From: Rhodopseudomonas palustris JSC-3b
GTDB taxonomy: Bacteria; Pseudomonadota; Alphaproteobacteria; Rhizobiales; Xanthobacteraceae
DNA: 64,000 nucleotides
Reading direction: 5' to 3'
Assembly: GCA_000504425.1 (NCBI GenBank)
Contig: KI632513.1
Coordinates: 261,130 to 325,129, forward strand
Below are positions 35,947 to 47,585 of this stretch, piece after piece. Each line of letters opens with the position of its first letter. The first letter of the stretch is position 1. The notes under the pieces were generated by a model. The model was not told the origin of the DNA. It saw nothing but the letters and a program-made list of their open reading frames with translations, and did not search any database. A program made the translations under genes and the position numbers.

Positions 35947-37467
35947 ATGACCGTTGCCATCGAGATGGGACTGACGACAGCAGGCGCTGCGGCGACGCTG
36001 GATCTTGAGGAACTGCTGGCAACCCGGCTTCTGGTGCAAGGCAATTCAGGCTCCGGCAAATCCCATCTGCTGCGCCGGCTGCTGGAACAGAGCGCCCCCT
36101 GGGTGCAGCAGGCCATCATCGATCCGGAAGGCGACTTCGTCACGCTTGCCGAGCGGTTCGGCCATCTGGTGATCGACGCCGAGGACCATACCGAGCGCGG
36201 CCTGCAGGTCGCCGGCGAGCGCGCCCGCATCCATCGGGTGTCGACGGTGCTCAATCTCGAAGGGCTGGACGCCGAGAACCAGATGCGGCGCGCCGCCGCC
36301 TTTCTGGGCGGGCTGTTCGACGTCGCCCGCGACCATTGGTACCCGATGCTGGTGGTGGTCGATGAAGCGCAATTGTTCGCGCCGGCCGTCGCCGGCGAAG
36401 TGTCGGACGAAGCGCGCAAGCTGTCGCTGAGCGCCATGACCAATCTGATGTGCCGCGGCCGCAAGCGCGGCCTGGCCGGCATCGTGGCCACGCAGCGGCT
36501 CGCCAAGCTTGCCAAAAACGTCGCCGCCGAAGCCTCCAATTTTCTGATGGGCCGCACCTTTCTCGACATCGACATGGCGCGCGCCGCCGATCTGCTCGGC
36601 ATGGAACGCCGACAGGCCGATGCGTTCCGCGATCTGGAGCGCGGCCAGTTCATCGCGCTCGGGCCGGCGCTGTCGCGCCGCCCGCTTGCGCTGCGGATCG
36701 GCCCGACCGAGACCAAGCCGCGCAATGCCACGCCGCGGCTGATGCCGCTGCCGGAAGCCAGCTTGGAGGACGCCCGCGCCGTCGTGCTGGCGGCGCCGCC
36801 GCCCGAGCCGGTTCGCGCGCCGCGCCGCACCGTGGCGCCAGACCTGCTCGGCCAGCTGATGGCGGCCAAATCGGCGGCGGCGCTGGAGGCGCCGGTTGAG
36901 GCGCCCGAACAGCCGCCGCTCAGCGACGAGCAGATCGCCGAACGGCGCGAACGGGTCGATCGCATTCTGACGGCGGTGCTGGAGCAGCCCGACGCCGGTT
37001 TTCAGGCGATCGGCGTGCTGTATCAAGAATTTGGGGTGCGATGCCGGATCGAGGGGCTGGCCGCCGCCGTGCCCGACCTCAGCGAATTCCGGCGCATGCT
37101 GACCCGCGCCCGCGCCGGGCTGGGCGCCGCCGACGTTGCCAATAGTGACGAATGGCAGGATGTGATGCTGCGCGCCTCGATCCTGCCCGAGGAAATGCAG
37201 GGCGTGTTTCTGATGATCGCCCGCGCCGCCAAGGAAGGCTGGCCGTGCCCGAGCGACGCCGCGCTGGCCCGCGCCTATGGCTCGCGCTCATTGCGGCGGG
37301 CGCGGCGGCTGCTGACCTATATCGAGGAGCAGGGCCTGATCGTGTGCCAGCTTGATGGCGCCGGGCGCCGGATCGTGACGCTGGTCGAACTGGCCTGGGC
37401 GACCGCCCCGGGCGACCCCGACGCCGACGAAGCGCCGCTCGAAGCGTGCAGCGACGTGCCTGCATGA
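35947..37467 (+). CDS. HerA-like ATPase (DUF87-type)
   Basis: A 506-residue protein. Walker A is GNSGSGKSHLLRRLLE (~33–48), Walker B is MLVVVDEAQLFAP, and the Arg-rich GRKRGLAGIVATQRLAK segment is typical of HerA/FtsK-type pumps. The C-terminal ~200 residues are variable, with a possible winged-helix region near SDAALARAYGSRSLRRARRL. It lies just outside attR on GC-rich host-like sequence (43 of 60 bases are G/C at 36421–36480). No partner nuclease (NurA, SIR2, DUF4297) is adjacent. Cytoplasmic; exact substrate unknown. Confidence 0.78.
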   Translation: MTVAIEMGLTTAGAAATLDLEELLATRLLVQGNSGSGKSHLLRRLLEQSAPWVQQAIIDPEGDFVTLAERFGHLVIDAEDHTERGLQVAGERARIHRVSTVLNLEGLDAENQMRRAAAFLGGLFDVARDHWYPMLVVVDEAQLFAPAVAGEVSDEARKLSLSAMTNLMCRGRKRGLAGIVATQRLAKLAKNVAAEASNFLMGRTFLDIDMARAADLLGMERRQADAFRDLERGQFIALGPALSRRPLALRIGPTETKPRNATPRLMPLPEASLEDARAVVLAAPPPEPVRAPRRTVAPDLLGQLMAAKSAAALEAPVEAPEQPPLSDEQIAERRERVDRILTAVLEQPDAGFQAIGVLYQEFGVRCRIEGLAAAVPDLSEFRRMLTRARAGLGAADVANSDEWQDVMLRASILPEEMQGVFLMIARAAKEGWPCPSDAALARAYGSRSLRRARRLLTYIEEQGLIVCQLDGAGRRIVTLVELAWATAPGDPDADEAPLEACSDVPA

Positions 37468-37783
37468 TCTGACCGCGCGGGCCGGCCGCTCAGCGGCGGG
37501 CAGCGGGCGGTGGAATGCGTTCAGTGTCGGCTTGCGCCGCCGCCGGGTTCGGCGCAACCTGCTGGCATCTGCAGTGGACGGCTGCGGAGGCACGAACTTG
37601 TCCAGGGGCCTGTTCTGGCGGCCACCGCCGAGGGCGGTGGAGCAAGGGCCTGCGGCGCTCGCCGTAATATGATTGCCGGCATGCATCGCTTGCGTGCCGG
37701 GCACAGATGCAAAGGCCGGCCGGCAAGGCCGTATGGGGTGGACGCAATCAGCAACGCGCGCAAGCGCATTTTGGGGGACGGCC
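37468..37783. other. Intergenic region, ~315 bp
   Basis: No gene recognised. It leads into the exported protein, whose ATG at 37784 is preceded by GGGGGACGG. Confidence 0.4.
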
Positions 37784-38176
37784 ATGGGATGGCGAGCGAA
37801 TGCCGCGAAGTTCGGTCTGATGACGGCGGTGGTCTTGTTGGCGGTCGGCTCTGATCGCGCGGCGGCCTACACACCCGAGCAGCAGCAGGCCTGCACCGAC
37901 GATGCGATGCGGCTGTGCGGCAATTTCGTTCCCGATGTTGACCAGATCACCGCCTGCATGATCCGCAACAAGGCGCAGCTGTCGCAGGGCTGTGCGGTGT
38001 ATTTCCAGCCGGCGCCGCGCGCCGCCTTTGCCAACAAGCCGCCGCGCCAAGCGAAATCGGAAACGAAATCGCAAGCCAAGCAGCAGGCCAAGTCACAATC
38101 GAAGTCACAATCGAACTCGCAGTCGAAGTCGCGCACCACGGGATCGACAAGCGCCACATCAACCGGCCTCAATTGA
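37784..38176 (+). CDS. Small exported cysteine-containing protein with Lys/Gln/Ser repeat tail
   Basis: A 130-residue protein with a signal peptide (MTAVVLLAVGSDRAAA, cleavage before YTPEQQQ). The mature domain has four spaced cysteines in a pattern ACTDDAMRLC … ACMIRNKAQLSQGC, similar in spacing to Cys-rich GLG1-type repeats. The C-terminus is a low-complexity run of KSQ/KSE units (AKSQSKSQSNSQSKS) built from near-identical DNA repeats, prone to slippage. Likely periplasmic; function unknown. Confidence 0.65.
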   Translation: MGWRANAAKFGLMTAVVLLAVGSDRAAAYTPEQQQACTDDAMRLCGNFVPDVDQITACMIRNKAQLSQGCAVYFQPAPRAAFANKPPRQAKSETKSQAKQQAKSQSKSQSNSQSKSRTTGSTSATSTGLN

Positions 38177-38192
38177 CACTTCATGCCCGCGC

Positions 38193-38214
38193 GTGACGTG
38201 GCCAGCCACGTCAC
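38193..38214. terminator. 22-bp palindrome downstream of the exported protein
   Basis: GTGACGTGGC-CA-GCCACGTCAC is a perfect inverted repeat 16 bp after the stop. It lacks a T-run, so it may be a hairpin that stabilises the mRNA end or a protein-binding palindrome. Confidence 0.45.
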
Positions 38215-38436
38215 AAATGTGTTGCAGGCATAAAGACCTGAATGCTGGGACCAACTCGGCCAGAGGGCTGGTGTCGAAGGTCCTGGTATAAGGGCTCCTG
38301 GTATCATGCGTGGCACTGAACCGCCTGCGGTTGCGGTTCCTGCACACAAACGTGCCGCGCCGGATCACCGCACGCTCAGGAACAACCACGGCCGTGCGGC
38401 TTTGCCTCCCGATACAATGATGTCGGGAGGACACAC

Positions 38437-38808
38437 GTGGCGCATCCGAGCAAGGCTGACCTTGATCGCCATCTGGCACAGCTGCAATACCGATTGTCAC
38501 CGCGGGCGGCTCGTTTGGTTGGCTGGCTGCGCCGTCCTTCATCACGGCTGCTGCGCATTCCGCTCGCGATCGCACTGATTGTCGGCGGTGTGTTCAGTTT
38601 CTTGCCGGTGCTCGGGCTGTGGATGCTGCCGCTCGGCATGATCCTGATTGCGCAGGATGTCGCATGGCTGCGCCGCCCAGTGATCCGCTGTCTGGCTTGG
38701 GCTGAACGCAGAATGGCGCGCTGGCAACATCGCCGAACACATGATCGGTCCATCACACATGATCGGCCGTCGCTGAATCGGCCCATCGCTGAATCGGCCA
38801 ATCGTTGA
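38437..38808 (+). CDS. Small membrane protein with two helices and a repeat-encoded tail
   Basis: A 123-residue protein with a GTG start preceded by GGGAGG. Two hydrophobic helices (IPLAIALIVGGVFSFLPVLG; WMLPLGMILIAQDVAWL) form a hairpin. The core resembles small transmembrane PGPGW-like proteins found next to each other in alphaproteobacteria. The C-terminal tail (THDRPSLNRPIAESANR) is encoded by 16-bp tandem repeats that continue past the stop. Function unknown. Confidence 0.6.
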   Translation: MAHPSKADLDRHLAQLQYRLSPRAARLVGWLRRPSSRLLRIPLAIALIVGGVFSFLPVLGLWMLPLGMILIAQDVAWLRRPVIRCLAWAERRMARWQHRRTHDRSITHDRPSLNRPIAESANR

Positions 38809-38824
38809 ATCAGCCCGTCGCTGA
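38766..38824. repeat. 16-bp imperfect tandem repeat
   Basis: About three and a half copies of a unit resembling ATCGCTGAATCGGCCC. They span the end of the small membrane protein gene and its downstream region, so copy-number change would alter the protein's tail. Confidence 0.6.
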
Positions 38825-38945
38825 TCTGTGCAGCGCATTCATGATGTGACTCAAAAGCCAGAACTGTCGATCAAATGATCGGTGGCACTGGGCTCTGGTG
38901 ACAGATTTGTCTTTCGCGAATCAAGCGCGTGATTCAACCTCCTGC

Positions 38946-38981
38946 TCAAGTAGCTGGCCAAGTAGCTCTGCAAGTAGCTTT
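38946..38981. repeat. Three 12-bp direct repeats upstream of ParA-like gene
   Basis: AAGTAGCT recurs three times at 12-bp spacing, directly before the Shine–Dalgarno of the ParA-like gene. Regular spacing near one helical turn suggests a protein-binding array, possibly for autoregulation. Confidence 0.5.
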
Positions 38982-38994
38982 GGGAGGCCGTGTG

Positions 38995-39675
38995 ATGAAC
39001 GTCATCGTCTTTGCTTCGCGTAAAGGTGGGTCTGGGAAAAGCACCTTGGCTGCCCATCTGGCCACCCAGGCGCACAAGCCGAACCGTCCCTGTCTGCTGA
39101 TCGATGCCGACCCTCAAGGGTCGCTGGCGTTGTGGCACAAGCTGCGCGATGGCAACGAGCCGCCGCTCAAGACCGCAACGCGCTCGGTCAACGATCTGAT
39201 CGCGGCCGCGAAGCGCGATGGCTATCAGTGGGTGTTCATCGATACCCCGCCCAACACCTCCCCGGTGGTGGAAGACGCGATCCGCGCCGCCACCATGGTG
39301 ATCATTCCGGCACGTCCTGGCGTGTTCGACGTCAACTCGGTGCAGGAGACCATTCAGTGCTGCCGCACTGCGCGCAAACCCTATGCGGTGGTGATCAACG
39401 GTGCGCCGGCGCGCCGCGACGATGTCGAAAGCCGGATCGTGGCCCTGGCGCGCGAGGAGCTCAGCAAATTCCGGGCGCCGGTCTGGACCGGGCAGATCAC
39501 CAACCGCGCCGACCTGGTATTGGCGCTCGGCCATGGCGAAGGCGCCAAGGAATATTCATCGGAGGGCCGGGCCGCGTCGGAGATCAGCCGGCTGCTCGCC
39601 GCGATCGAGCGTTCGATCAAGGCGATCCGCGGCGCTGCCACCAGCAACGGCACCATGCACAAGCAGGCGGCCTGA
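38995..39675 (+). CDS. ParA/MinD-family ATPase (orphan)
   Basis: A 226-residue protein from ATG 38995 with GGGAGG upstream. It has a deviant Walker A (RKGGSGKSTLAAHLA), an A' motif (LLIDADPQGS) and a Walker B (VFIDTPPN), as in partitioning ATPases that position cargo on the nucleoid or membrane. No ParB gene is adjacent, so it may position something other than DNA (for example granules or chemoreceptor clusters); this is inference. The longer frame from 38929 is unlikely because the family starts at this Met. Confidence 0.88.
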   Translation: MNVIVFASRKGGSGKSTLAAHLATQAHKPNRPCLLIDADPQGSLALWHKLRDGNEPPLKTATRSVNDLIAAAKRDGYQWVFIDTPPNTSPVVEDAIRAATMVIIPARPGVFDVNSVQETIQCCRTARKPYAVVINGAPARRDDVESRIVALAREELSKFRAPVWTGQITNRADLVLALGHGEGAKEYSSEGRAASEISRLLAAIERSIKAIRGAATSNGTMHKQAA

Positions 39676-40154
39676 TCGCCTGCTGATAACGCGCGCAGCC
39701 GAACGCTGTCTCCGCTGGGAAGTCAGGCTGCTGGCTGAGGTATGAGTGCGGTGTTGAACCGTGGCGCACGACGCGCGCCGCGTTTGGCTACGGGCTATCT
39801 CGCTTGAGCGATCATCATCCGATCATGGGTCATCAGCCAAGTCGCTGAAATCTGCCCCCTGCTGATCGCTGCGCGCCATGACGCACGCAAAGAAAAACCG
39901 GGTTCAAATGAACCCGGTCAAGGCAGGCCTTGCAGGCCGACACAAATCACCTTCCAAGAAGGACCTGATCCGCCGCGCTGCTGGAGGAGGGGGACAATGC
40001 GCAGCGCGGAGCCGGTATTAGCTTAGTATGGACGGCACAGCCGGCCAGCGGCAACCCACGCGCACTGCATGTCAGTCATGCGCTCAATCAGTCGCCGCAG
40101 CGACTGATCCGCCAGGCGGTCGTGCCGCGCTGCTGATCGCGGGCGCGTGCCGCC
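39676..40154. other. Gene-free stretch between ParA-like and LysR genes
   Basis: About 480 bp without a convincing gene. It includes the minus-strand terminator of the trxB–LysR operon. A 9-codon frame after a GGAGGAGGGGG sequence at ~39990 is too short to call. Confidence 0.5.
39893..39918 (-). terminator. Intrinsic terminator of the trxB–LysR operon
   Basis: On the minus strand ACCGGGTTC/GAACCCGGT form a 9-bp stem with a 4-nt loop, followed by TTTTT. It lies about 240 bp after the LysR stop and is oriented for that operon. Confidence 0.8.
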
Positions 40155-41084
40155 TCAGGACGGCCAGCGCTGCGCTTTGCTGACCACGAAGTCGCGGAAC
40201 ACTTGGACGCGCGCCACCGACTTCAGCTCCTCCGGATAGACGAAGTAGGTGTCGAGCTGGATCGAGTCGGATTCGCCGAACAGCTGCACCAGCTTGTTGT
40301 TCTCTTCGACCAGATAATCGGGCAGCGCGGCGATGCCGAGCCCCTGCTGGCAGGCGCGGATCACGCCAAGGATGTTGTTGACCTTGAAATAGGGCTCGCG
40401 CGGTCCGGCGCCGTTGCGGCCGGCATCGATCAGCCAATTGCGGTTCTGCAGATGCGGCGGCACATGGGTGTCGCCGAGCACGATCAGGCGATGATGATCA
40501 AGTTCCTCGAGCGTACGCGGCGTGCCGAAATGCTTGATGTATTCCGGCGAGCAATAGGCATGGAAGCCGATCGAGAACAGCTTGCGCTGGATCAGGTCCG
40601 GCTGGGTCGGCTTGCGGGTGCGGATCGCGACGTCCGCTTCGCGCATCGACAGGTCGAGTTCTTCGTCGGTGACGATCAGCGAGATGCGGATTTCCGGATA
40701 GAGCGTGGTGAATTCGCCAAGCCGCGGCACCAGCCAATGAATGCCAAGCCCCGGCGTGGTGGTGACCTTGAGGTCGCCACTCGGCCGTTCGCGGCTGTCG
40801 GTCAGCTTGGCGCGCGCCGCCTGCAGCTGCATGAACACGTCATGCGCGGTGCGGAATAAGAGGTCGCCCTGTTCCGTCAGGATCAGGCCGCGGGCATGGC
40901 GATGAAACAGCGAGACTGACAGCTCCTGTTCCAGCGCGCTCACCTGGCGCGACACCGCCGATTGCGACAGTCCGAGCTGTTCACCAGCATGGGTGAAGCT
41001 GCCGGCTTCCGCCGCCGCATGGAAAACCTTCAGCTTGTCCCAGTCCATATCGGAAAATCCGTCGCGAGATCTGGCCATCGTCAT
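40155..41084 (-). CDS. LysR-family transcriptional regulator
   Basis: A 309-residue regulator. The N-terminal winged HTH (WDKLKVFHAAAEAGSFTHAG, then LSQSAVSRQVSALEQEL) and a periplasmic-binding-like effector domain beyond ~95 are clear. The start overlaps the trxB stop by 4 bp (ATGA), so it is co-translated with thioredoxin reductase. This trxB–LysR pairing recurs in rhizobia as far as I recall, but the regulated genes and co-inducer are unknown. Confidence 0.93.
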   Translation of the reverse strand: MTMARSRDGFSDMDWDKLKVFHAAAEAGSFTHAGEQLGLSQSAVSRQVSALEQELSVSLFHRHARGLILTEQGDLLFRTAHDVFMQLQAARAKLTDSRERPSGDLKVTTTPGLGIHWLVPRLGEFTTLYPEIRISLIVTDEELDLSMREADVAIRTRKPTQPDLIQRKLFSIGFHAYCSPEYIKHFGTPRTLEELDHHRLIVLGDTHVPPHLQNRNWLIDAGRNGAGPREPYFKVNNILGVIRACQQGLGIAALPDYLVEENNKLVQLFGESDSIQLDTYFVYPEELKSVARVQVFRDFVVSKAQRWPS

Positions 41085-42046
41085 TCCGCCGCGACTCGTT
41101 CGGAACTTTGCGCGGCCAGGAAACGTTCGACTTCGAGTGCGGCCATACAGCCCATGCCGGCGGCGGTGACAGCCTGCCGATAGGTTTCGTCGGCGACGTC
41201 ACCGGCGGCAAACAGGCCGGGCACCGAGGTCGCAGTGGAGTTGGGCGCCACTTCGACATAGCCGGATGGCTTGAGCTTGACCTTGCCCTTCACCAATTCG
41301 GTCGCTGGCGCATGACCGATCGCGATGAACACGCCGTCGGCCGGCAACTCCGTCACCGCGCCGCTGTTGACGTCGCGGATTTTAAGGTGCGTGACCTTGT
41401 TCGGGTTAGCGGTGCCGCCGATCTCATCGACCGCATGGTTCCAGATCACCTTGATCTTGGGATGCTTGAACAGCCGGTCCTGCAGGATGCGTTCGGCGCG
41501 GAAATGATCGCGGCGATGCACCACCGTCACTTGAGTGGCAAAATTGGTCAGAAACAGCGCTTCTTCGACCGCGCTGTTGCCGCCGCCGACCACCACGACT
41601 TCCTTGCCGCGATAGAAGAAGCCGTCACAGGTCGCGCAGGCCGACACGCCAAAGCCCTTGAACGTTTCTTCCGAGGGCAGGCCGAGCCAGCGCGCCTGGG
41701 CGCCGGTGGCGAGAATCACGGTGTCGGCGAGATAGACCTCGCCGCTGTCGCAGGTCAGGCGGAACGGCCGCCGGCTGACATCAAGATCAGTGACAAGATC
41801 GGTGACGATCTTGGCGCCGACATGGAGAGCCTGCTTCTCCATCTGTTCCATCAGCCAGGGGCCCTGGATCGGCTCGGCAAAGCCGGGATAGTTCTCGACC
41901 TCGGTGGTGATGGTCAGTTGCCCGCCAGGCTGCATGCCCTGGATGAGGATCGGTTCGAGCATGGCGCGCGCAGCATAGATCGCCGCGGTATAGCCAGCCG
42001 GTCCTGATCCGATGATGACGACTTTCGTCTGAACCGGATTAGCCAT
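41081..42046 (-). CDS. trxB: Thioredoxin-disulfide reductase
   Basis: A 321-residue flavoenzyme that transfers electrons from NADPH to thioredoxin. Visible are the FAD-binding motif IIGSGPAGYTAAIYAARA, the redox-active SACATCDGFFY (CxxC), the NADPH motif VVGGGNSAVEEALFL and the C-terminal FAD motif GLFAAGDVAD. Length is standard. It is the first gene of an operon with the LysR regulator and divergent from the Lrp gene. Confidence 0.97.
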   Translation of the reverse strand: MANPVQTKVVIIGSGPAGYTAAIYAARAMLEPILIQGMQPGGQLTITTEVENYPGFAEPIQGPWLMEQMEKQALHVGAKIVTDLVTDLDVSRRPFRLTCDSGEVYLADTVILATGAQARWLGLPSEETFKGFGVSACATCDGFFYRGKEVVVVGGGNSAVEEALFLTNFATQVTVVHRRDHFRAERILQDRLFKHPKIKVIWNHAVDEIGGTANPNKVTHLKIRDVNSGAVTELPADGVFIAIGHAPATELVKGKVKLKPSGYVEVAPNSTATSVPGLFAAGDVADETYRQAVTAAGMGCMAALEVERFLAAQSSERVAAE

Positions 42047-42280
42047 AGGTCGATGATCGCTTCCTGCAGGAACGGTGGATGCGGCTGAGGTGCAAGCATC
42101 GCGTTCAGCCCGAAATGTAGGTCATCTGGTAAGCTATGCAAGATTTGCAATCCATCCCGGCAAATTTTCCCCTAACTTTGGTTCCTGTGCACGGTTTGCG
42201 AAATAAAATTACGCACGCGCCACAACTGCGCTACAAGGGTCCGATTTGCTTTCGATGGGCTGCGACGGGACAGCGCGCGC

Positions 42281-42760
42281 GTGACCAAGAATCTTGATGA
42301 TATTGACCTGAAGATTCTCAGTGAAATTCAGGCCGACGGCCGGATCACCAATGTCGAGTTGGCCAAACGAGTCGGAATTTCGCCGCCGCCCTGTCTGCGA
42401 CGGGTGCGGACCCTGGAAGAAGAAGGTTACATCCAAGGCTATCGCGGCCTGCTTGATCCCGGACGGCTCGGTTTCGACGTCACGGTGTTTGCCTCGGTGC
42501 ATCTCTCCAGTCAGGCCGAGGCCGATCTGCGCGGCTTTGAGGAATTCGTCCGCAACGAGCCGCTGGTCCGGGAATGCTGGATGCTCTCCGGCGAAGTCGA
42601 TTTCATTCTGAAATGCGTGGCGCCGGATATGGCGACCTTTCAGCACTTCGTGGCCCATCTCACCGCGGCGCCGCATGTCCGCAACGTCCGCACCTCGCTG
42701 GTGCTGCGCAATTCCAAATATGATGCCGCGGTGCCGTTGGAATTGAAGGGCGAGGACTGA
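42281..42760 (+). CDS. Lrp/AsnC-family transcriptional regulator
   Basis: A 159-residue protein with a GTG start. The HTH (ITNVELAKRVGISPPPCLRRVRTLEEEGYI) is followed by an RAM/ligand-binding domain (GEVDFILKCVAPDMATFQHF). It probably senses an amino acid. It is divergent from trxB with a 234-bp spacer and is followed by a bidirectional terminator shared with greA. Confidence 0.93.
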   Translation: MTKNLDDIDLKILSEIQADGRITNVELAKRVGISPPPCLRRVRTLEEEGYIQGYRGLLDPGRLGFDVTVFASVHLSSQAEADLRGFEEFVRNEPLVRECWMLSGEVDFILKCVAPDMATFQHFVAHLTAAPHVRNVRTSLVLRNSKYDAAVPLELKGED

Positions 42761-42873
42761 GCGGCCGCCCCAATGCCGCGCAATCTGCACGCGGCGTTCG
42801 CAGGCAGAACAGGCGGAACATCTTCAATCAGAACGCCCGAGAAAGCGGCCGCAGCCAGAGTGCCCGCAAAATG

Positions 42874-42902
42874 AAAAAGGCCGCAATCGCTGCGGCCTTT
42901 TT
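42874..42902. terminator. Bidirectional intrinsic terminator between Lrp and greA
   Basis: AAAAAGGCCGCA and TGCGGCCTTTTT form a stem around ATCGC. Runs of A upstream and T downstream make it work for both the plus-strand Lrp gene and the minus-strand greA. Confidence 0.92.
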
Positions 42903-42934
42903 GCATTGTGTCGTGGTGGTGGAGGCGTCGCCGC

Positions 42935-43408
42935 TCAGATCCACTCGACCTTGGTGATCTCGTAGGCCTTGGCACCGCCCGGCGCCATCACTTCCACCGA
43001 AGCGCCGGTCTTCTTGCCGATCAGGGCGCGCGCCAGCGGCGAGGTGATCGAGATCCGGCCCTTCTTGGCGTCGGCTTCCGGTTCGCCGACGATCTGCCAG
43101 ACCGCCTTCTTCTCGGTGTCTTCATCGATCAGCGTCACGGTGGCGCCGAACTTGATGGTGTCGCCGGACAGCTTGGAAATGTCGATCACGTCAGCGCGCG
43201 CCAGCTTGTCCTCAAGCTCGGCGATCCGACCCTCGTTGTGCGACTGCTCTTCCTTGGCCGCGTGGTATTCGGCGTTTTCGGACAGGTCGCCATGAGACCG
43301 CGCCTCGGCGATATGCTCGATGATGCGCGGACGATCCACGGATTGACGCTGCTTCAACTCCTGCTGAAGTGCGGCGTATCCGCTCGCGGTCATCGGTACC
43401 TTTTCCAT
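42935..43408 (-). CDS. greA: Transcription elongation factor GreA
   Basis: A 157-residue protein. The N-terminal coiled coil contains the active tip [15 protein letters not shown], whose acidic residues stimulate transcript cleavage in backtracked RNA polymerase. The C-terminal FKBP-like domain ends [17 protein letters not shown], as in GreA. Length is typical. It lies downstream of carB on the same strand with a ~210-bp spacer. Confidence 0.97.
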   Translation of the reverse strand: MEKVPMTASGYAALQQELKQRQSVDRPRIIEHIAEARSHGDLSENAEYHAAKEEQSHNEGRIAELEDKLARADVIDISKLSGDTIKFGATVTLIDEDTEKKAVWQIVGEPEADAKKGRISITSPLARALIGKKTGASVEVMAPGGAKAYEITKVEWI

Positions 43409-43616
43409 ATCGATCTTCGTCCTTCAACGTGGTCGTCACGTGGTCACGTGATGTGGCCCACACGAAACGGTTATCAAGTCAGTTAGAGTCGCCTGTGCCG
43501 CCGATCGCGGCTGAAGCAGAAACATCTCCGCGCATTACGAGTTCCTGGTCGTCGGCCGTTCGCGCGGCGACCAATGTTCTCGCCGGGCCCCACCGTTAAG
43601 GTGTCCCGGAATCTGC

Positions 43617-46946
<3,330 letters not shown>

Positions 46947-47160
46947 ACGGTCTCGCTGGTGCGGCGGGCGGAAATCCGGGCACAAAAAAAGGGCGCGCAG
47001 CGGCGCGTCCCTTGACTGTCAGGCGCCAGGCTCACCTTGCGCGCCGGGCCTGTCTTTAGACCAGATTGCGCAGCCGGGGAAGGGCCTTAGCAGCGCATCA
47101 ACCGCAAATGAGCGTTGCGGCGCCGCAGACGGCGGCAAGACGGGGAGCTGCAAGGCAGCT
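46947..47160. other. carB upstream region
   Basis: No gene recognised. It should contain the carB promoter. A tRNA-like sequence lies directly upstream on the same strand. Confidence 0.4.
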
Positions 47161-47235
47161 TGGAGGCCCGGCCTGGACTTGAACCAGGAAAAGGAGCGTT
47201 GCACCGCTCCTGCGTTAATCTTCCGCCACCGGGCC
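47161..47235 (-). tRNA. tRNA-Cys(GCA)-like sequence with atypical loops (possible pseudogene)
   Basis: On the minus strand the acceptor GGCCCGG pairs perfectly with CCGGGCC, followed by T73 and encoded CCA, both features of tRNA-Cys. The T-arm CCTGG-TTCAAGT-CCAGG is perfect. The anticodon hairpin GGAGC…GCTCC carries T-GCA-A, but its loop is 8 nt (GGTGCAAC), or 6 nt if a further G–C pair forms. The D-loop GAAGATTAA lacks the conserved GG. Either it is an unusual second tRNA-Cys or a decaying one. Type and position are sure; function is not. Confidence 0.6.
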
Positions 47236-47585
47236 GGGAACATCTATGACTCTTTGTCGCAGCAAGTTCCATGGTGCTGTTTCAGTAACCCTAATTCTGC
47301 TGCTTTGGTCGAAGGTTAGGGGTGGGTGGCCGGTATCTCGCTGGGTGGGAACGGTGCGAGTGCCGTGCAGTTGCAGCTTGTCATGCTGCACGCAGCGCTG
47401 GTGAACGCGAATCGACCGGCAAGCGTCCGCCGCCACGGCGCTGTGATCGGGGTGCTGCAACAATCGCGGCGCCGCTGCGTATCTGGCTGCACCAGCGGCC
47501 ATGAGCCGCATCCATTGGTCCGCACCAAGGCACCGCTCGCCAGCACGGGCGTCGCGGCCAGGGGCGACCGCAGCGGAGATCAGCC
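47236..47585. other. Intergenic region before msrA
   Basis: 350 bp with no recognised gene. GGAG 8–9 nt before the msrA ATG is a usable ribosome-binding site. Confidence 0.4.

Noticed and set aside
35947-37467. HerA-like ATPase as part of a HerA-nuclease defence system
   Set aside because: It lies outside attR, has host-like GC content, and no SIR2, DUF4297 or NurA partner gene is adjacent.
39988-40024. Tiny frame after a GGAGGAGGGGG sequence
   Set aside because: Only nine codons; nothing supports translation.
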